Assembly (NCBI GenBank): GCA_007922195.1
Contig: ML681971.1
Location: 18,632,829-18,696,828, forward strand
Source: Podocnemis expansa
Lineage: Eukaryota; Chordata; Testudines; Podocnemididae
Length of the DNA stretch: 64,000 bases
Direction: 5' to 3'
The number at the start of each line of letters is the position of its first letter. Position 1 is the first letter of the stretch. Below, in pieces: positions 31,961 to 45,806 of the stretch. The translations under genes were made by a program, and so were the position numbers. The notes beneath the pieces were generated by a model. It searched no databases. It was not told the DNA's origin and saw nothing but the letters and a program-made list of their open reading frames with translations.

Positions 31961-33514
31961 AAATTCTATTCACTGGAGCCAGTGCAGTAGATTTATTTGT
32001 TCTTGCTGCTAAATCATGATTTGTTTCAGTGTTCGCCAAACTGCAGAAGGAGGAGACACACCATCAGGGTTTTCTGAGAAAACCCTTTTACAGTGAACAG
32101 GGTCCCAAGTGTTCCACAGACCTCACCCTGCCAGCTAAAGGGTATTTAGAGCTGTCACCAGAAAGTAATCACATAGTAATTTAATTTTAATTTTGTACTT
32201 TCTCTGGGCATTTTAAGAGGCTCAGCCGTTCACCTGGCAGAGAACCAGCTGTTGTTTTAAAATGTGAAGATCTCTTGCTCTCATTTGCTAAATTTATAGA
32301 AAGCCCTAGATGAGCCACGATGGTAAAGTGAGACCAAAGTTAACACTGCCGAAATCTTCATTTGGTTTGTTGCATTCATTAACTAAGTAAGTGAAAACTA
32401 AAGTAACTTAGTCAGATTCTCAACTGGTGTAAATGGGTGGAGCTCCATGGAAGTCAATAGAGTTACATGGATTTATACCAGCTGAGGATTTGGCTCAATA
32501 TTTCTGACACAACTCAGTGATTATTTTAATGGAGGCAGGTACCAGCTCAGTGTGCCTCACATGCCACTAGGGTGTTAAAATAGACAGTATTTGGTAAGTC
32601 ACTTTTCGCTAAATTCAGCAACAAACACGTACAGTTCGTCTTGCTGAACTGAAAATGTGATCTTATTTTGTAACATGCCAGAAACAGTTAGTGTCCACTG
32701 CAGGCATTCCTGTCATAGTTTTTTAAATCTCCTTCTTTTGGGATTTCTGTGCAACTGGAGCATGCTAAGGAGTTAAAACAAAGATCAGACAAAAAGGCTG
32801 CAATCTGTGACTAAGATGAATGGAAAGGTAGAACCTTTCTTATTGAAATTTATCCTTTATGAATTTTAATAAGAGAATAATTTGCAATCAACTGTTTGCT
32901 CTGTAATAAAAATTCTACCCTCACTTTCATGATAGCCCACGGATATTTGGAGACCTCTAATTTGTAAATGACAGCAAATGACAAAGCATCCTGAATCTTG
33001 ACTTCAGGGTAGAATTGGTGCATGCCCTTTGTTTCAAGGCAAGATTGTTGGATGGTCTGTTTGAAGCCTGCTATAAGACACTGTGATTACAGGTGCTGCA
33101 GTAACTCAAACAGCAAATGAATGGATGATGAATGGAAAGAAAGATGGGGTTGATTGTTAAGGAGGCTGAGCACTGGCAGAAGTGCTGGCAGAATCCACTG
33201 ACATAAGATGGAGATTTGGGTGCTGAAAATCCAGCCCGTGTTAATAATAGTGTCACACTGACACCTCCTCATTACACATCTGTCTGACCATTTGGGGTTT
33301 GATTCTGTCCCATGCATCTCAGAAGGTGGCCCAGAAAGTGGGGAGAAGTGTGGCTTTATGCCACGCCGTGCCCTTTCAAATTACAGGACCTTCTGGGAGC
33401 CCAAATGGTCTGAATGAAGCTGCTTCCAGGAATGCATAGGCTCAATGACAGATGTGCATTTGCCCAACGGATATGAGACTGCAACACACAAAAGGGATAC
33501 ATTGTCTGAGACTG
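31961..33514. other. Mostly gene-free stretch
   Basis: Apart from the hairpin repeat at 32405-32485, no gene or repeat is recognised. Confidence 0.45.
32405..32485. repeat. Palindromic 'ACTGGTGTAAAT' dispersed repeat
   Basis: CTCAACTGGTGTAAAT is mirrored by ATTTATACCAGCTGAG, with GGAAGTCAATAGAGTTAC in the loop region. Partial, more diverged relatives appear near 38280-38340 and 40050-40110 (spaced GAAGTCAA / ATTTACAC motifs). Likely an old MITE. Confidence 0.55.
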
Positions 33515-33600
33515 CAAATTGGCCCCCTAACCCTAAGGTCACATAGCAGGCTGACAGGCAAGTAAGGATTAGAACCCAGTACCACCAACTCACTGCAAGA
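33515..33600 (-). repeat. MIR-like SINE fragment
   Basis: AAGGTCACATAGCAGGCTGA, CAGGCAAGTAAGGATTAGAA and CCCAGTACCACCAACTC follow the antisense MIR core order. Confidence 0.55.
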
Positions 33601-34247
33601 CCACCTGCTCTTGGGCAATGCAGGCCAACGCAGTCCATCAAAACACAGATGGTTACATGTAAGTTGTCTGTAAACAGCATTAACTGGAATGGTTGTTTTG
33701 TTCACATCAGCCCATGTTGTATTCTCTGAAGACTTTATGGTTCATTTCCCCTCCTGCTTTAATTAAGAATAAGATCATTATGCTGATAATTGCAGAGTTC
33801 AATGTGTCAAATATCAGTTTCAGCTGACTCTCAGCTCACATCACCTACCATTCACACTGAAAAATGAGGTCTTGCAACGTGCAAATTGTTTAATCCGCAT
33901 CATGGGTCACTTGCTTTGCTTATACTTATAAGAAAAGCCACCAGGAGTGAAAACAAAAACCACTAAGCTATTACAAATAAGAATAATGGGGCAGCTCATT
34001 TTTTCACTTAGTTCTAGACTGACTTGAATATAAATGTAAATTTATAATTTAGTGTGTAAGTTGTTTATGAGAGTGGCAGTCTCAGATATTTGATTGAGAC
34101 TTCGGAGACAGTTCACCTCTTGTCTCTTTCAAAGGTTTCCTGCATGACCTGCAGCAGGCCCCTTGGGGTATGTTCTTTAACAGCAATCTGTAGGCATCTA
34201 AGTTCCAAGGCAAATCAATGGGACTTATGCATCAGAGTTACTTCAGG
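33601..34247. other. Gene-free stretch
   Basis: No gene or repeat recognised. Confidence 0.5.
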
Positions 34248-34425
34248 CCAGATTTACAAAGGCATTTAGTGGTCTAAAGATGCAGATGGTCACCTAGTGG
34301 GAGTTACATAAGCACCCAAGCAGGCTGAAAGTCAATGGCAGTTAGGTATGTACCTTACTCAGAGGCTTTTGCAAATCCCTCTACATGCCCTTATGTGTGT
34401 AAATGCCTCTGAAAATCTGTCCCTT
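34248..34425. repeat. Hairpin repeat (AAAGG/TTTAGG family), longest copy
   Basis: GCCAGATTTACAAAGGCATT at the left is mirrored by AATGCCTCTGAAAATCTGTC at the right. Inside, CACCTAGTGGGAGTTAC and AGTCAATGGCAGTTAGG. The ~180 bp length suggests this is closest to a full unit. Confidence 0.6.
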
Positions 34426-34739
34426 AATTCCTCTGTGCTGCAGCTCTCTGTCTACGATATAGAGCTAATAATGCTCCTTTTCTTTCCACCTTTGTCTTGT
34501 CTTAGCTCACAGGGACATGAGGTTCCTGTACATTATGTACAAAGTTCCTATGATGAGTATGTACAGAAGCCAGAACACTGTGTCCCTGGGCTCAGATGAT
34601 GTCTCCGGGCCTTAATGCAATAGAAATATTGATAACCTTTATACCTAGGTTCACATTTTGATAAATGTGAAGAAGTGATCTAACCTTGTCCCCTGGTTCT
34701 TTTCTTCTTTGGGGAGTTATTGTCATCTTAGTGTTGCCA

Positions 34740-34860
34740 CTAACTTGAGGTGGACCGTTGTTAATTCACTTAACCTCCTGTGCTGCAGTCTCACCATCTA
34801 TCAAATAGGTTGATAGCTATCCACCTTTGAAATCTTGCATGAAAGGCTTTATTTATATAA
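34740..34860 (+). repeat. MIR-like SINE fragment, sense
   Basis: TTAATTCACTTAACCTCCTG, TGCTGCAGTCTCACCATCTA and TCAAATAGGTTGATAGC match the sense MIR order (ACTTAACCTC..CAGTTTCC..AAATGGGGATA). Confidence 0.5.
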
Positions 34861-37667
34861 GTCAATTGGAACTGATGGCAGGAATATCTGCAGAAACAAC
34901 AAAGGTTAAGCAAATCTACTCAGCTGCTTTAAGAAAACTAATGGGGGACTCAATCCTACAAAAACTCGCATATAGAAATATCCTGGTTGGCTTCAGCAAG
35001 GTTACTTGTATGAGTAACAGCTACTTAGGATTTTTGAGACTGGGTCCATACTACTTATGACTACAGATCAAAACACCCTTTCCACAAGTCCATCCACCCC
35101 CAAAAAGAAAATAACAAAAACAATGAAGACTCAGCAGAAAAGACTTTGAAAATGTCCTTAAAAATGCAACTTAGAGCCCATTTCTTAAAGCTAATAGATA
35201 ATGGCTGGACAAAAGCTATTACAGTCTAGGGGTTACTATATATTACAAGGGTTATTTGGAAACACTCAGCTAGCACATGGAGAGAAAATATATGCTTTTC
35301 AGTTTGCTGTAATTTTAGTTCCTCCTTTCAGACAATGAGCAACTCTGTGTAATAAATATAATGTTCTTCAGTTTCCACAACAACAACAAAGGAAAAAGTT
35401 AGGAGTTAGCTGTGAAGGTTAAATGAACTGCTCAGAACATCTGAAATCTAGTGACCTGGGCCCCACTGGGATACAAAGAGAAATGGAAAGATGAAAATGC
35501 CTATGTGAAATTTTATCTTAGACTAATTTGTATAGAGAGCTTTTCCTTTCCCCTTCTCACAATGAAGATGCCCATCCCTTATATTGAATCATAGGAATTT
35601 AGGGCTGGAAGAGAGCTCAAAAGGTCATCTAAACCATCTCCCTACACTAATCTCTCTAAATATTTGTGCATCACTTGAAGAAAAAAAATCTGCTGATATT
35701 TATTGTTGCTACAATGGCTGAAATTTCCCAAGAATTTTCCCAATTCTATGAAATTGAGTCATTCTGGTAACTTGAAAGTTATAGGGTGTAATCCTTCACA
35801 CTGTTCCTATAAAACACTGATCCTAGAACTTGTTGGAAGAGATGTCCTCCACATAAGCCATTAAAATGTGGCCCCTTCTGCCCTTTTCTTTTAGCACTTC
35901 AATTTTCCCCCTGCAGATATGGATAGTGAGAAAATCATATGTAAGCCACCAGTGAGTGTCTCCCTCAGTGACTGATCCAAAGAGAATACAAGTCTGTTAT
36001 GGCCTAAGACCTATAACAGCTTGTGCCGTTGTCTCTGGATGTTCCCACTTCAATCCCTAAGGCATCTGCCAAAATGGTGGTCACTGCACATGTTCAGTTA
36101 CAGTTGCTGGGATGGAGCTAGGGAGATCAACCCTCATGTCTGTATAAGCCTTCCCCAACTCTGGAATAATGGAAAGACTTGAATTACAATGCTCAGTGAA
36201 AACTCGAAGGCAAGGGTGCAGATCCTCAGACAAGCACATGGGGAGGTAGGAGGCAGCTGAGATCCCCTTGCCAGCAAGAATGGGTGATCCATGGGTAAGG
36301 AAATTTACTCACACAACTTAGGCCATGATCAAGCCTAGGTGAAGGCCTCATGATTTGGCCCTGTATGCACTCATGAAGCATGCACAGCAAACAAACCATA
36401 ACTTTCAGATCACTATTGCTCACTCCCCAAAAGAAAAGGGAACTGTTCAATCTGTGTCTTCTTTTCTGACATTTTAGGAAACCATTGGAAGAAAACCATA
36501 AATAAATGCAGCTGCTACTTAAGACTGTCTTAGTGTAATAGAAGCATTTGTCAAAGAAGCCATTTCCTCTTTTCATTGCAGCGAAGAAAGCACACAGGTG
36601 CTGTTATGAAAGGTAAATAGGAGTCCCACCACAGAGAAGGGCAATGAAGCAGGAATAAAGAGTCTAATCAGTAAAGGGAGAAGAATGAAAAGGAACCAGA
36701 ACTCCCCCATGCTTCATTTTTAAAAAGAAAACACCTAGGAACTGGAGCACGTCTGTCTGCTGCAATACTTGCTTTTCCCTTTGTGTGGACACTGCTCTTT
36801 CCTTATGGGTCTCCCTTCTGTTACTTCCTTTGAATCCGTGATGCTAGATTCTGCCCCCAGGAAAGCCACAGAGACAAGACAAGGCAAGAGTTACAGTAAG
36901 CAAGGCTTCCAAAATATGCCATAGCACCAGTCCAAACACACACACACAAAATTAATGACCAGCAATCAAGGAGTCACAGAGCCATAGAAGTGGAGGCAAG
37001 AACTACTGCTGTGACCATGTAGCCTGTTCTCCCACATAACAAAAGTTATAGAACTCCACCCAGTGATCCTTTCTTCGTCTCTACATAGGGATGTTGAACA
37101 AGCTTCAGACACTGCACTAGGGGTGTGGAGAGACTGTTCTTTAAGGATTCTTCTGCTCTTTCCACATATGCACAATTATTAACAGTTTTATCCTTTTGAG
37201 AATACGGCTCATCATCTCCAAACCATAGTAGGTATTCATACTGTTACAATAGTGTGCTGCGACACTCTTAGTTCATCCAAGCTAACCAGTTTCAGGTTGG
37301 TTAGAAATTATATGGCAAACTTCCAAACAGAAACGAGTGGCTTTCTGGGTACCTCCATTTGCCTTCAGAATTTTTGGGCTCTCCATTCTCTTCAATGAGA
37401 CATCAGGCTCTAAAACAGTTCCATGAAGAAGAGAATTAAAACTCACTTCTGATTTGTAAGAAACACGTTTGAAATTATTTGAGTCTACACAGTACAGTGG
37501 AGTAGGAAGGAAGGAAGAGACTCCAATGTGGCTCAAGTTGGCAGGTTTTTGTTCCCACAGCTCATGTACAGGTGTGTTTAAAATAAGACCATAAGAAACA
37601 CCTCATTTTAATTTGCATAAAGAGTATGACATGTTAACAACAGAAACTGAATATGATATCATTCCCA
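34861..37667. other. Mostly gene-free stretch
   Basis: One CR1 tail at 35587 and a short (CA)n near 36940. The 116-codon minus-strand frame at 36226-36576 has no recognisable domain. Confidence 0.45.
35587..35655 (-). mobile_element. Short CR1 LINE 3' tail
   Basis: AATCATAGGAATTTAGGGCT, GGAAGAGAGCTCAAAAGGTC and ATCTAAACCATCTCCCTACA: antisense CR1 terminal sequence, about 70 bp. Confidence 0.65.
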
Positions 37668-37942
37668 GTATGTCTACATGGCAACCAGAAGTATGGGTAC
37701 CATATGTGTAGATATACCCCAACTAGCTTTGATCAAGATAGCTCTGGTGTTGACTGCAATAGAAGCAAAGCATCATGGGCCTTAGCACAGGCTGTACAAG
37801 TCTTCTGAGGACCCTGGGTACATATTCCAGCAGCTATCCCATACTCAAGTCCATGTTCTCCAGGTTCACTGCTACTGGTACTTGTGTTCCAGCTTTAATA
37901 CAGATTAAAGCTAGGTCAGGTATGTCTGCCTATGTAGACAAA
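37668..37942. mobile_element. MITE with GTATGTCTACA termini
   Basis: The left part reads AGTATGTCTACATGGCAACC and the right end, on the minus strand, GGTTTGTCTACATAGGCAG. The interior has TATACCCCAACTAGCTTTGA and GATCAAGATAGCTCTGG. The termini belong with the (G/C)TATGTCTACA group seen at 3321 and 63722. The 90-codon frame 37775-38047 crosses its edge and is not a gene. Confidence 0.55.
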
Positions 37943-40900
37943 CCACACTGCCAGTTTCAGAGAAGATATACCCTAAGACATGTAGGTGTTCTACTGCATC
38001 ATATAGTAAGGAAAATTCAGTTGCTGATAAATCTGTTTTTTCCATGACTTGACTTTCCTTGGACAGCTTTGAGTTTGGCCTCTTCAGTACAGAAGAGTGA
38101 GATTTTTGAAAAGATAGAGATGGGGCTTTGGTATTAGGCTGGCTGGATAACTGCTCCACATGCCTTTGGAAATCTTCCCCTAATCTTATATTACTTTTGA
38201 AAAGTACTAAATTAAAAAAAAAAAGCAATCTGGATAAAACTTGCATGGATTCAGAGCAGCTGTGATCAAACATCAATGTCAATCCCAAAGTAATTCCAAT
38301 GAAATCAAAGGAGTTACTCTAAATTTACACTTGGGTTACAGACAGCAGAATCTGTCCCCATCTCTTAAGACCTGAGGAGGCTCCCTCTGCCTGACTTGTC
38401 ATAGGAAAGACCCTGGGTGAGTATGATGTGGGGAGGAAAATCATGTCTGGCCTGAAAATTCTGCCCACATGTGCATTCCAGGCAGCACTTTAAAGAACAA
38501 CTGAAACTCTCTGGATGTTTTTCACTTGCAGTTCATTGTCTTTTGCCAACTGGTTCCCAGCTGAGTTGCAAACTTTAATCTTCAAATTAGCTGGAAAACA
38601 AGCATCCAAACAAAAAGAAAATGTTATTGGAATGGATAAGAATGCAGGCTTGTGTTTTCTCTAAATCAAATTTCTGTCGTTTGGAGTCTTGGTGTATCCT
38701 GCTTTGCCAGCATATTCCACAAGGGGGAATACTCCTGCACAATGCTTTTGGCATGTAAAATGCCATTTCTTCCATCAGTCCTTTTTTAAGACAGTACACA
38801 CTTGTCCACCCTTCTAGCTATTGGATTTGCCACCTTGATTAGTTTCTTTTTTCTTGTGCCAGAAATGTGTGGTTTTCAGAATAAGAAACCGGTGGAAAAC
38901 ATCAGATCAAGCTAGTAATGATTTCTGAATGGATTTCTAATTCCGTATGTCAGTGTCCATTTTAAGCAGTTGAACATAAAAGTAACAGGATATACAGTTC
39001 TTTTACATTCCTTTTGTGCTCCTGGATTTTTATTTTTGCACATTAATGACAGATCAGCATAGGATCTTGCTTGCAGAGCCAGAGGTGATGTGTTCGATCA
39101 CTGCAGATTACTCCTCTGTGGACATCATTACAAGTGGTGGGCCATATAGGCATCTGAACTGCTGTGGACCTCAGAAGCACAGGATGAGCTTCCATGACCA
39201 AGGGAAGCAAGTAACCCAGGTTAGCTCTTTTACCATCCTGATAGTGTCTGAATGATGTATAGCAGTCTGCTGCTCTTCATCTCTAACAGTAGAAGTCCAG
39301 GCTTTGAAGATCCAATCATCAATGCTTCACTTCCCATGGATGACCCAGTCATTACAAATACAGCATCACCTATTGGTTTATTTCGTACTGGTCCAGAATC
39401 CCACCACCATGGCTCCCTGCTCTTGAACCTCAACTCTGGGCAACAGTTGACTACAAACTAATAGCCATCAGACTCAACACCTGCAACAGGTTGTGGGGAT
39501 ACTTCCAAAGGGACTTAAATGTATTGATGCAATAAGGAATGCAATCACCATGTATGCAAGTATCTGATGTGGTCATTCACCAGCAGAAAGTACAAGAAAA
39601 GAGGAAAATGTACAGAGCAAAGAATTTTGTTTTCGGAAGCCATTTATGTTTGCTGGCCAGATCATCTCCTGATGCAAACCAGCATAGTTTTGTAGATGTT
39701 AATAAAGCGGTTAATATGTTAATATTAATAAAGATGTTAATAAAATTTACATCAGAGTACGTGTCCCTGTGAGTCTCAAATTTCTGCCTGTCTCACCTGG
39801 AAAATGGGAGTAGTTTAAAGAAGATAAAAATCTTGTTTGTCTTATATTCTTTTTAAGATAGCATTTCAAAAGGGAGAGAGTAATTACAGAGGCAATGACA
39901 GAGTACAATATTTTGGAACAGGAAGGGGGGAGTGGAACTGTTCCTAGTGCAAAAAGCTTGAACATTCATTGTTCAGGTTTTCACTGCAGTGTGTAATTAG
40001 CATAAAACTGGATCCAGAAACAGAATGGAAAACACGTAGTGGACAAAAGTGATCCCTACTGTAACTGCACCGAAGTCAACAGATTTACACTAGAGATCAA
40101 TCTGGCCCAATGTACATCTCTCCACAAGACTGGCCATTTTTTTTTTAAGCAATTCTTGATCCATTTGGAAGGGTGGGAAGGGTATGAAAGCAACAGTTCT
40201 ACAAAAACAGCTTTGAAGAGTCAGTCATGCCTGATTAAAATGACTGTTTTTGCTCACAAAAAGAAATTGCTGTATTGATTTAGGTTTTATCTGGTTCTTC
40301 TAGGGGGACCTGGAAGAACAGAGAAAGGTCACAGGGTAAGTGAACCTGAGGAAACAGATAAAAGTTTCATTTCATGTCAGTGTATATAGTTTGTATTTCT
40401 TGACAGAATTAATAATTGAGCAACATGTGCAATATGATTGCTGTAAGTAATATAGATTTACTAATACCCTGGGAGACTTTTAACGGTCTGCTTACTTACA
40501 TTGCTCTTGATGGGTTATAAATCCCTGTTTCTGTGACTTTAGCTACTATTTGTTTGAGTTAAAATGCTGGGTCATTGCATCAAAAACATCAAACAACTCT
40601 GGCTTTGACCTCAAGCCACTAGATATGGATAATAATCTAGATAACGGGACATCAGTATCTCTATTCATTCAATGACAAACATTGCTAGAGAAAAGGAGGA
40701 CACAACTCTATTATAACACATACAGAATGGGGCCTGTCCTCCTGAAATGGCTGTATCCCATCTTAAGACAAAGTAATTCCTGATTGCACACAAAAACTGG
40801 ATTGTGGCTTGTGTAAAAGGCTGTTTATGTATTTGCATATATGAATGTGAACTCAAAGTGCAATGCACATGGGTGGGTTCTCTCTCTAGCCTATGCACAT

Positions 40901-41416
40901 AAGAACATGCTCCAGGGAAAGGATTTCCTTTCTCTCAAGAGCTTTAGTTTTATTTCTTCAAAACAGACTTTTTAAACACCAGTTAACATACCAGTCAAAT
41001 CCCCACCACCACCACCAACTCTGGGCTTCTTCAGGGGCTTAGCTAGTCTCTAGATTAGAGTTATTTTTTGCAAGCCATCTGCATGCCTCTTTGCTCCCTT
41101 TTCCTTCCTGGCCTGCACACTAAAGGATTACACTTGGAAGGTGGATAAGTAACATTCAAACTGCACTCTTTTGCAGAACCCTACTTATCCCCTACAGCTC
41201 TCACAAGCATCTGAGCTTTTGCTGGCTTTTATCAGGAGCTGGCATCAGCTGGGAGGCAGCTGATTAGTCAGAGCTGGTGCTGGCCCCAACTCACTTTGAA
41301 GGACCAGTCATCTGATGACTTATCAGGATGTACAAACTGGGTTATTGCTTGTGTAAAAGGCTAGTTAGGCATTTGAATATACATTGGGCAATATGACCTG
41401 GTGACTCAAGTACGTA
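37943..41416. other. Mostly gene-free stretch
   Basis: Only decayed palindromic pieces near 38280-38340 and 40050-40110 and a short (CAC)n near 41000. No coding exon or RNA gene recognised. Frames of 60-125 codons lack motifs. Confidence 0.45.
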
Positions 41417-41980
41417 AAATCAGAAACGTAGGACTGTAGGGAACTTTGATACATTATCTAGTACAGTCCCCTATACTGAGCAGGGTCAAGTGTTGTTCTA
41501 GACCAGTGGTTGTCAAACTTAGGGTCGGGATCCATCAATGGGCCACAGACCCTGAAGCACTGAGTCACGGCACCTCTTTGCTGCCACTGCCAAAAGGCTG
41601 GAGTCCATTGCTGAAAGATGTAATTGCTGGGTTGCGGGCATAAATGATATTTTTTCAACTGGGCCCTGAGGAAAACAGTTTGAAAACCACTGGTCTAGAC
41701 CATCCTTGTTAAGTGTTTGTCTAACTAGTTCCACCAACTCCCAAAGTAAATTTGTCCCAGTGCTTACCTGACATTACAGTTAGGAAGCTTTTTTCTGTCT
41801 TTTTCTAAAATCTCCCTTGAAATTTAAGATCATTATTTCTTGTCCTGTCCGCAGAGGATAAGGAGAACAATTTATCATCATCCTCTTTATAACAACTTCA
41901 GATGTCCTTGAAGACTCTTATCACCTTCCCACTCAACCGTCTCTTCTCTAGACTAAACAAACTAGGCTTTTCCAGTTTCT
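41417..41980 (-). mobile_element. CR1 LINE 3' part split by a hAT
   Basis: AATCAGAAACGTAGGACTGT, GGGAACTTTGATACATTATC and TAGTACAGTCCCCTATACTG lie before the hAT. CATCCTTGTTAAGTGTTTGT, TTCTTGTCCTGTCCGCAGAG, TTGAAGACTCTTATCACC and CTAGACTAAACAAACTAGGC follow it. These are successive blocks of antisense CR1, running from the 3' tail into ORF2. Confidence 0.85.
41504..41692. mobile_element. Non-autonomous hAT, 189 bp, inside CR1
   Basis: Left CAGTGGTTGTCAAACTTAGG; right on the minus strand CAGTGGTTTTCAAACTG. Flanks TTCTAGAC (41496-41503) and GTCTAGAC (41693-41700) are an 8-bp target-site duplication with one mismatch. The CR1 sequence is continuous once it is removed. Non-coding. Confidence 0.9.
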
Positions 41981-41982
41981 CC

Positions 41983-44900
41983 TTCTCCTCATGGGTTGGG
42001 GTTGGCAGAGGGTGGCCACATCTTTCCACTCACCCTCTTCCACATGCTGCATTTGGCAGCAACAATGGCAGGGGTCAGGGGCCTCTCTGGCTTTATGCCC
42101 TCCACTAGCACAAGCATGAGTAACTTGGCTGGCAGATTCATTAATGCAGATTCCTGTCCCCCAGTGTTCCCTGTGCATCACACTTTAGCATGGGCGTGCT
42201 AAACTTCACAACCATGCTGCATACAATCATGGCCCTCATCTTCTCTCTCTCCATATAATGAGTGCATTTTATGTCAGATGACTGCCTAATCCCATAAAGT
42301 ATGTAATATGGCATTTGACTTTTCTGTGAGCAGGAGCTGTAAATCACCTTGGGGACTAGTTATTTCACACATGTGGATCTCACTGTGGTTTTATACATAT
42401 AACATAATGAAACCAGTGTAGGCTCTGCACTGAAATAACAGCTATCCTATCCTAAAGGGTTTACACAACTTGGTAAAGATCCCTGATGTCATCATACGCA
42501 GGCTGCAGTCTGAGACACTTACCAGAGCATGCATCAGGAAATGCCAGAAACATACCAGCATAAATACCATTCAAGAGAATTAACCTGACAAAACCCTTTA
42601 AATGTTAACAATAAAGGTCAGTTTCACTCAGACTATTAATGAGTAAGGGGGAAGACTCCCTGGTAAGAATTGAAAGTGGGTTCAAATCATAAGGCATGTT
42701 CCGGCTGATGCTCCATGGTAAGCACACAATGGGAATCAATAGGCAGCAGAAGGAACACATGGAAGAAATTTGCTATCCCTAATTTCTTTCTTGAAGAGTG
42801 TTACTAAGAGACCACATGACTAGTACATCTTAGGACACATAAATCATAGGCATGATGGTCTGGTGTTCTACACTGTGGTTCCTGGAACATACCCTCAGCT
42901 AATGTAAATCACTTGCTGTTGATAGAGACATGCTGAATTACTTCAGCTGCGGATCTGACTCTATGTGTTTATGTTCACGCATAGTCTCTGCCTCAGCATC
43001 AGTGCAGATTATTGCATAACAGAATGCATGAAAAAGCTTTCTATTGGGGGCATCATGCCAGAGTTCAGGAGTACATTAAATCTTCTTTCCCAGTACATAC
43101 AAAATAGTTCTTTCTCCCAGGTTCTAGCCGGAACTTGAGCCTCCATTTCCTGGATTTTCTATCAGTGAGGCCCAAATTTAACAAGATCTAAATGATGATT
43201 TGGAGCATCCAGCCCAATTTCCATGTTAAGAATGTGGGGATGCTCCCACTTATTTTGATTGGAACTGGATCAAGACTTCACATTGGAGTGTTAGCCAGAG
43301 AAATGGTGAGACAGGACCTGTGCCACATTTCAGTGTGATTTAGGCAACTAATTCCTTTAGTCTCTTTTAAATATCCCAGCCTTGGTATTTTGTTACTTTG
43401 CTTTACATATTTAAAAGCCTTTGGAGGATGAGGAAAAAGGTGATATTAATGCAGGTTAGTACACAACTATTTGTTGTGGACAGGATACCACTGTACTAGC
43501 TCTACACATGAAAATGATGATCCAATCATCAGCCAAAGAATTTACAGTCTACACAAATATATATAGTAAAGTATATATCTTAGGTATAGAATGGGAAAAC
43601 TTTGGCACTAGTTTGGGGCAGTGCATAAATTACACAGTTAGGCAATTTGTTCACATCCATAGTATGTGCCCAAATGACTGGAAGAATCACTCCAACATTT
43701 TGAGTTATGTCTGCATTAGAAAAAGAAAGAGACCCACAGCATATCAAGTACATAACTGGGCAGTCATTGGGAGCATTGACATTATTTCCAGTAAGCACAA
43801 GATCAGGCTTTAGAACTGCTTTGCTTTGCTTCATTCCAGAAAGTGCCTGCTGTTTGGAACCATGGAATTGCATAATATGTGGATATGAAACTGATGGAGT
43901 TCTAGCTCACCTGCATTGTCCCAGATGTGATACCTAATCATTCACAGAGCACTTTGGATTGTTATTAGGATCACCCAGGCAGCTCTCTGGATCTAAACTG
44001 TGTCAGTACTGTGGTATGTTCATTTATCTTTTTTATGAATCTGATTCAGTTCAAGATCTTTGGTCATGGTCATGGCATTTTATGAATGACCCATGTGATC
44101 TGAAAGCATCACTTGCCCCTACAATGGTCCTAAAAGCATGCACCTAGAAATATGTGGGAAGGAAAAAAGCTAGCAGATATTTTAATAATCACAACCTCCA
44201 AAGCATTTAAATTTATTGGAAATATACCTCACTTACTTTGTAATGGCTAACTTGAATTTGAAAACAAGAAGCTACTATGATGACATTAAAACTGCAAATA
44301 GTGTTTCGCAAGGTTTCTCTGGTAGCCTGTATCTGGAAAGAGAAACAAATATGGCTGCTTCTTGCCATACACCACAGACTGACTAAGCAACCAAGACATT
44401 GCTCAGCTGGAGTACACATGTGCATGGCAGCTGGTACTTTCCAGAGGGCAAGGCTGGTGACAAAGCAATGAGAGTACAAAGTTGTCATCTACTCTTCAAT
44501 GGGAAAGCAGCAAAAAAGAGGCTGTACTGCTTAGACCAGAAAGTGCAGAAAAAATAAGCAGCAGTTTCTTTCAGTACACTGCAAAATGTCAGGAGGCCAT
44601 GAATTTGCTACAGAAAAAAAGAAGAAAGTAATAGACCACCAAGAGGGGAAAAAACAAACAAACAAAAAACCTCACAGAGGAAAACTAGAACAGCAGAGTA
44701 GTGTCCACAATCACTTTAGTTCTAATGGCTAATTGTATTAAGAAGCTAGAATTTACTTTAGAGAGCTTTAGGCACTCATCAGTGCAAATCAGCATTATTT
44801 GTTAGCTGTTTACAGGCAAAGTAATTTGATTATAAAGAAGAGCTAGTAGTGACAGATTTATTACATTTTCACACTACCGATCATCTAAGTGGTTCATCTG

Positions 44901-45720
44901 AAAAGTTTGCCATTTAAAACCTGAATCAGTTACTGAGAGCCCTACTGGTTTAGAGATAGCTAGATTGATTAAATAGGATATTTTCCTAAACTGGAAAACC
45001 AGAACATTATGTACCACGTTGTATCTCAATATGCAATATTTACAGCTGTCAAATATTCTCATAAAAACAAACATGTTGTTGACAATTTTTCATGGAAATA
45101 CAAATTTTCAAAAGGAGCCTCTAATTTTGGACCAGCAACCTTAGACAGCCTGAGTATGTTGTTCCCCTCCCCTCCCTGCCAAGGTGGTAAGAACTTGAGC
45201 TGTCATTGATAGGGAGATATGACATATCCTTTTTGATATAATTACATTCGGAGATTAGGTAGGTTTATAAAATGCAGTCACATTACAGCTAGTTTGATTA
45301 TTTTGCCTGTGGATTTAACAGGGATTTTATTCCACCCAAGCTCTCAGAGCTATCATGATGTTTTTATCGCTGCTTCTTTCCCAAGAAAGATATACACACA
45401 GCTGAAAACTGGGTGACCTTTTCTTAAGCTTATTTCCTCCCAAAGGAAACAGCCAAGAAGAAGCTATAGAGTTCTATTTTGTGATTCAGTCTAGACATAC
45501 AATTTGCAGATGGATTACTGTAATAGAGATATTTACAAGTAGTTTCCTGTCATGTAAATTTCCCTGTTTCATTACATGACTGAATTCTGTCACTATGAAT
45601 GTGCAGATGATGGGTTCCCATTAGCATTGCAACCTCATGATGCCAGCCAATATTGTCATTGTTTGCTTCTTGTTCTTCTTTGTGTACCCATGTCCTCTTC
45701 TATGCTCTTTTCTTAGCTTT
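41983..45720. other. Gene-free stretch
   Basis: No gene, RNA gene or repeat recognised beyond faint palindromic traces near 43170-43270. Frames up to 101 codons (43508-43813) show no family feature. Confidence 0.45.
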
Positions 45721-45806
45721 GGCTCAGAGTCTCAAAGGGATTTAGGCTCTCCCACTGATTTCAATGAAAAAGTTAGGGGTTTCAATTCTTTTGTGAATCT
45801 GAGCCC
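45721..45806. repeat. Small hairpin repeat (AAAGG/TTTAGG family)
   Basis: GGCTCAGAGTCTCAAAGGGA is mirrored by CTTTTGTGAATCTGAGCC. The middle reads CCCACTGATTTCAATG then AGTTAGGGG. Confidence 0.6.

Noticed and set aside
36936..36952. (CA)n tract as a feature
   Set aside because: Too short to be informative; mentioned only in passing.
39050..39120. tRNA-like B box (GTGTTCGATCACTGC)
   Set aside because: No A box at suitable spacing and no cloverleaf could be formed.
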